Source: Burkholderia sp. Nafp2/4-1b
GTDB taxonomy: Bacteria > Pseudomonadota > Gammaproteobacteria > Burkholderiales > Burkholderiaceae
Direction of reading: 5' to 3'
DNA: 64,000 bases
Assembly: GCF_003635165.1 (NCBI RefSeq)
Contig: NZ_ML058619.1
Span: 1-64,000, forward strand
The notes beneath the pieces are model-generated. The model did no database searches and was not told the origin of the DNA. It was given only the letters and a program-made list of their open reading frames with translations. The translations under genes and the position numbers were made by a program. Below, piece by piece: positions 60,958 to 64,000 of the stretch (position 1 is its first letter; each line of letters begins with the position of its first letter).

Positions 60958-61887
60958 TCAGAACGGCGCGTCGCCTTCGATCGTCGTGCGGTACAGCTTG
61001 CGGCGCAGATGGTCGGGTGTGCCGGCGGCGAGATGCATCAGCGAGCGGTTGTCCCAGAACACGAGATCGTGGTCGCGCCAGTGATGGCGATACAGATGTT
61101 CGACACGCACGCTGTGCGCGAACAGTTCGTCGAGCAGCGCACGGCTTTCGTCGTCGGGCAAGTCGACGATGCGTGTCGTGAAATGCTCGCTGACGAACAG
61201 CGCCTTGCGGCCCGTTTCCGGGTGCGTGCGCACGACCGGATGCACGACCGCCTCGACCTGCGCGATCTGCTCGGCCGACAGGTTCGGCCGCCACGGGCTG
61301 CGGGCCTGCAGCTCCGCATAGCGCGCGAGATAGGTGTGCTCGGCGCGCCGTCCCTCGACCGCGCGGCGCAGGTGCGCGGGCAGCGTGTCCCACGCAAGAT
61401 GCATGTTCGCGAACAGCGTGTCGCCGCCTTCGGCAGGCAGTTCCTGCGCGTGCAGCAGCGAGCCGAGGCTCGGCTTTTCCTTGTACGACAGGTCGGAATG
61501 CCAGAAGTGGCCGGCGTCGCCGAGGCCGATCGGCTTGCCGTCCTCGACGATGTTCGACACGATCAGCACTTCCGGATGCGCGGGCAGCGCGAACTGGTGC
61601 AGCACGTGGATCTGCAGCGGGCCGAAGCGGCGGCTGAACGCGATGTGCTCGTCCGGCGTGATGCGCTGGTCGCGAAACACCAGCACGTGATGATCGAGAT
61701 GCGCACGATGAATGCGCGCGAAATCGCCGGCATCGAGCGGCCGCGACAGGTCGAGCCCGACGACTTCGGCGCCGAGCGGCGCATCGAACGGGACGATGTC
61801 GAAGCGCTGCGCGCCGGCTTCGGACAGCGACGCGGGTCGATGGCCGGCGGATGTCGACGCGGTGGCGTGAATGGCGGGAGTCGTCAC
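60958..61887 (-). CDS. TauD/TfdA-family Fe(II)/2-oxoglutarate dioxygenase
   Basis: A 309-aa dioxygenase, probably releasing sulfite from a sulfonate (as TauD does for taurine) or sulfate from an alkyl sulfate. Iron site His130-x-Asp132 (FWHSDLSYKEKPSLGSLL) and His285 (DNRSLMHLAAGTPD), with a 2-oxoglutarate Arg near 296-300. HAQELPAEGGDTLFANMHLA and the ending RKLYRTTIEGD are typical of the family. First gene of the minus-strand Ssu/Tau-like unit, so transport and cleavage are co-expressed. The preceding SoxC-like enzyme could detoxify the sulfite. Confidence 0.85.
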   Translation of the reverse strand: MTTPAIHATASTSAGHRPASLSEAGAQRFDIVPFDAPLGAEVVGLDLSRPLDAGDFARIHRAHLDHHVLVFRDQRITPDEHIAFSRRFGPLQIHVLHQFALPAHPEVLIVSNIVEDGKPIGLGDAGHFWHSDLSYKEKPSLGSLLHAQELPAEGGDTLFANMHLAWDTLPAHLRRAVEGRRAEHTYLARYAELQARSPWRPNLSAEQIAQVEAVVHPVVRTHPETGRKALFVSEHFTTRIVDLPDDESRALLDELFAHSVRVEHLYRHHWRDHDLVFWDNRSLMHLAAGTPDHLRRKLYRTTIEGDAPF

Positions 61888-62072
61888 GGTACAGCCCTTG
61901 ATTCGGTAAAAATGCGAATCTACGAGTGCGTGCCGGACGGCGTCAACGAAGCGATTCCGATACGTTTATCTGCTGCAGCGATAAAGATCGCTGCTCGGGC
62001 GGCGGGCGGGCCGGACAGGCCGTTCGCCACCCCGCGCTCGTCATGCCCGTCGCCCCGCCGCGTCGCGTCGCG
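61888..62072. promoter_or_regulatory. Control region before the TauD-type operon, with a palindrome
   Basis: TTTATC (61965-61970) and GATAAA (61980-61985) form a dyad around CTGCAG, about 80 bases before the dioxygenase start. Its size and place suit an activator or repressor site of a sulfur-starvation regulator, but I cannot assign it. Confidence 0.4.
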
Positions 62073-63077
62073 CTAAGGCTGCCCGCCGCCGCCGGACGCG
62101 CCGTAGATCTGTCCCGTCACGTAACTGGCCCGCGACGACGCGAGCTCGACATAGATCCACGCGAGTTCGGCCGGCTGTCCGGGGCGTCCCATCGGCACCT
62201 GCTGGCCGAACGTCTCGACGTTCTTCTCCGTTTGGCCGCCGCTTACCTGCAACGGGGTCCAGAACGGCCCGGGCGCGACGCCGTTCACGCGGATCCCGCG
62301 CTGGATCATCTGCTTCGCGAGCCCCTTCGTGAAATTCGCGATCGCGGCCTTCGTCATCGCGTAGTCGAGCAGGTTCACCGACGGCTCGTACGCATTCACC
62401 GACGTCGTGTTGACGATCGCCGAGCCGGGCGGCATGTGCGGAATCGCGGCGCGCGTGATCCAGAACAGTGCATACAGGTTGGTGCGCAGCGTCCAGTCGA
62501 AGTCCTCGGTGCTGATGTCGAGAATCGAATCGTGGCTGTGCTGGCGGGCCGCGTTGTTCACGAGGATGTCGAGGCCGCCGAGGCCGGCGACCGCCTTCTC
62601 GACGAGCCCGTTGCACGCGCCTTCGGTGCGGATGTCCACCGGCAGCGGCACGGCCTTGCGGCCCGCGCTGCGGATGTATTGGACGACTTCGCGCGCGTCG
62701 GGCTCCTCGTCCGGCAGATAGGCGATCGCGACGTCCGCGCCCTCTCTCGCGAACGCGATCGCGGCCGCGCGGCCGATGCCGGAATCGCCACCGGTCACGA
62801 GCGCCTTGCGGCCCTCGAGCCGGCCGCTGCCCTGGTAGCTGCGCTCGCCGTGGTCGGGGCGCGGCGTCATGCGGCCGGCGAGGCCCGGCCACGGCTGGTG
62901 CTGCTCGGGAAACGGCGCGTGCGGATACAGCGGACGCGGATCGTGCGGGGCCGTATCGCCCGCATCCTGCGTACCGGCGGCCTGCGCGACGGCGGGAATC
63001 GCGACGCCGGCGACGAGGCTCGCCGTCGTGCCCTGCATCCATTTGCGGCGCGACTCGGATACTTCATCTGATGACAT
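62073..63077 (-). CDS. SDR-family oxidoreductase with a Tat-like signal
   Basis: 334 aa. Cofactor loop VTGGDSGIGRAAAIAFAREG, DIRTEGACNGLVEKA, LVNNAARQHSHDSI, catalytic YAMTKAAIANFTKG, and GPFWTPLQVSG. The C terminus YVTGQIYGASGGGGQP is typical of the YhdF/YghA-like group. The first 35 residues (SESRRKWMQGTTASLVAGVA IPAVAQAAG) read as a twin-arginine leader, so the enzyme may fold with its nucleotide in the cytoplasm and be exported. Family members of this group with Tat leaders occur in several proteobacteria. Substrate unknown. Confidence 0.83.
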   Translation of the reverse strand: MSSDEVSESRRKWMQGTTASLVAGVAIPAVAQAAGTQDAGDTAPHDPRPLYPHAPFPEQHQPWPGLAGRMTPRPDHGERSYQGSGRLEGRKALVTGGDSGIGRAAAIAFAREGADVAIAYLPDEEPDAREVVQYIRSAGRKAVPLPVDIRTEGACNGLVEKAVAGLGGLDILVNNAARQHSHDSILDISTEDFDWTLRTNLYALFWITRAAIPHMPPGSAIVNTTSVNAYEPSVNLLDYAMTKAAIANFTKGLAKQMIQRGIRVNGVAPGPFWTPLQVSGGQTEKNVETFGQQVPMGRPGQPAELAWIYVELASSRASYVTGQIYGASGGGGQP

Positions 63078-63152
63078 GGCGGGACTCCGGTGCAGGTTCG
63101 TATGCGGTTGCGTGCATCACGCAACGGGAAATGGCGACAGACGGCGTCGCGG

Positions 63153-63431
63153 CTAAAGCGGCCGCGGGCGGTCTCCCGAGTCGTCGGGCTTGTCGTGCGT
63201 GTCCGGCCACCGCTTGCCGGCCGGATCGCGCGCTTCGGTCTGGCGCGGGTCGTCGGGCACGACCTTGCGTGCCTGATCGTCCGGGATCGAGTCGAGTTCT
63301 CCACCGCCCGGCGCGTGTCCGGGGCGCCCGGGCGGCTCGTCGGGTACCGGGCCGCGCCGCTCCGGCGCAGCGGCCGATTCGCGCGGCTCGACGTGCGCGG
63401 CTGTGTCCTTCGGCTGACGGATTTCGGTCAT
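63153..63431 (-). CDS. Small Pro/Asp/Arg-rich hypothetical protein
   Basis: 92 aa with a good ribosome-binding site (AGGGAG) before the ATG at 63431. The sequence is almost all charged or Pro residues (MTEIRQPKDTAAHVEPRESA, then repeated PDDQ/PDDP/DDSGDRP motifs) with no hydrophobic core, so it is predicted to be disordered. It lies 75 bases downstream of the SDR start on the opposite side, in the same orientation. No family recognised. Confidence 0.6.
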   Translation of the reverse strand: MTEIRQPKDTAAHVEPRESAAAPERRGPVPDEPPGRPGHAPGGGELDSIPDDQARKVVPDDPRQTEARDPAGKRWPDTHDKPDDSGDRPRPL

Positions 63432-63755
63432 GGTGCACTCCCTGTCGTGCGGTTGGGCTGCGGGGCTGAAGGCCGCCGCGACGCGCGTCGAAACAGCCCC
63501 GGCGAACCCCGCTTCCAGCAAGCGACATGCCGTCGGTCGCGCGCGGCGAACATGCATCGATCCACCAATTCGCTGCAGAATTTACAAGTTCGACACATTT
63601 CGGCATGGCGCCCGCCCGTCGGGGCCCGCGCCACAAGCCGCCACGCCGGTCGCTGCGCTGGGACCGGGTCGCGGCACGGGACTTGCTGCTGCCCGCCGGA
63701 TATGGCGGTGGCCTCCGATCGACGGCCGCCGGCGGCACCGTATGGTCGTGAGCCT
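63432..63755. other. Gene-free divergent gap
   Basis: Between the small disordered protein and the MEDS-type gene. No coding sequence or strong dyad recognised. It probably carries two divergent promoters. Confidence 0.4.
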
Positions 63756-64000
63756 ATGAAACCTGCCTCTCCCCTGCTGGAATCGGTGCCGCTTCGGGCC
63801 GATCACTTCGTCCAGTTCTACGAATCCGGCGAGCAACTCGTGTCGGAAGTCGCGTCGTTCGCGGGCGATGCGCTGCGCGACGGCGGCAGCGCGATCGTGA
63901 TCGCGCGGCCCGACCGGCTTGCGGCGGTGCACGAGCAGCTGGGAACGTCGATCGACGAGGCGGCGCGCGGCCGCATCTTCATGTCGAGCGCGCAGACGCT
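63756..64000 (+). CDS. MEDS-domain sensor protein, N-terminal part (cut by window edge)
   Basis: 81 codons are visible and the frame is open at the edge. MKPASPLLESVPLRADHFVQ, then FYESGEQLVSEVASFAGDAL RDGGSAIVIARPDRLAAV matches the start of MEDS (DcmR-type sensory) domains, whose hallmark is H-xx-FYE followed by an amphipathic helix and GD/GGxAIVIA. Such proteins usually continue into a histidine kinase or remain as stand-alone sensors. Which applies cannot be seen. Confidence 0.6.
   Translation, partial: MKPASPLLESVPLRADHFVQFYESGEQLVSEVASFAGDALRDGGSAIVIARPDRLAAVHEQLGTSIDEAARGRIFMSSAQT

Noticed and set aside
1-64000. CRISPR arrays, tRNA or rRNA genes, prophage genes
   Set aside because: No regularly spaced repeats, no recognisable tRNA or rRNA stretches and no phage structural or integrase genes were found on either strand.

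Overview
The window looks like a Burkholderia cepacia complex replicon. It is GC-rich with strong G/C at codon third positions, it carries two Burkholderiales-type porins, and it holds a thermolysin-family protease that matches ZmpA in architecture and length (565 aa). As I recall, ZmpA lies on the third replicon (pC3) of B. cenocepacia, so I infer an accessory megaplasmid-like replicon. All calls come from reading the sequence; no database search was run.

Region 1, about 1-13.4 kb: one long plus-strand sugar-acid operon. It encodes a porin, a sugar ABC importer (binding protein, two permeases, ATPase), an SDR dehydrogenase, D-galactonate dehydratase, 2-keto-3-deoxygalactonate kinase and 2-keto-3-deoxy-6-phosphogalactonate aldolase. 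A LacI repressor, a uronate dehydrogenase-like enzyme and two SMP-30 lactonases are also present. The parts fit import, oxidation, lactone opening and De Ley-Doudoroff breakdown to pyruvate and glyceraldehyde 3-phosphate. Three copies of GGTAANCGNTTANY lie before the porin and the binding-protein gene and are probably the LacI operators.

Region 2, about 13.4-18.4 kb: a scrap zone. It has a chemoreceptor tail, a truncated IS21 IstA, a BamE-like lipoprotein, a sugar isomerase-like TIM barrel, and a dead Tn3-family transposase with a nonsense mutation, a frameshift and no catalytic centre.

Region 3, about 18.4-31 kb: a plus-strand block whose parts fit catabolism of an onium compound. It encodes an FMN monooxygenase, a flavin reductase fused to a winged helix, a GMC oxidoreductase, a glycine-betaine-type ABC importer, an aldehyde dehydrogenase, GlxA/AraC and LysR regulators, and an M24-fold protein. 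The M24 protein keeps every DddP (DMSP lyase) metal and catalytic residue I recall at exactly DddP spacing. This is the most interesting candidate system: DMSP (or related onium) uptake, cleavage and possibly dimethyl sulfide oxidation in one locus.

Region 4, about 31-43.7 kb: zmpA, then an apparently undescribed small biosynthetic cluster. It has a clavaminate synthase-like Fe(II)/2-oxoglutarate oxygenase (HxE...H...R), two ATP-grasp ligases, an MFS exporter, a BASS-type transporter, a LysR regulator and an amino-acid binding protein. This is the expected toolkit for a hydroxylated amino-acid dipeptide.

Region 5, about 43.7-62 kb: an organosulfur island. It contains a porin, a SoxC-like sulfite dehydrogenase with a cytochrome c, an SfnG-like sulfone monooxygenase, two NtaA/DszA-type monooxygenases, a DszC/SfnC-like flavoprotein, a polar amino-acid-type ABC importer, an MmgE/PrpD protein, an Ssu/Tau-type ABC importer and a TauD-type dioxygenase. 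The right edge has a Tat-signal SDR, a small disordered protein and the start of a MEDS-domain sensor.
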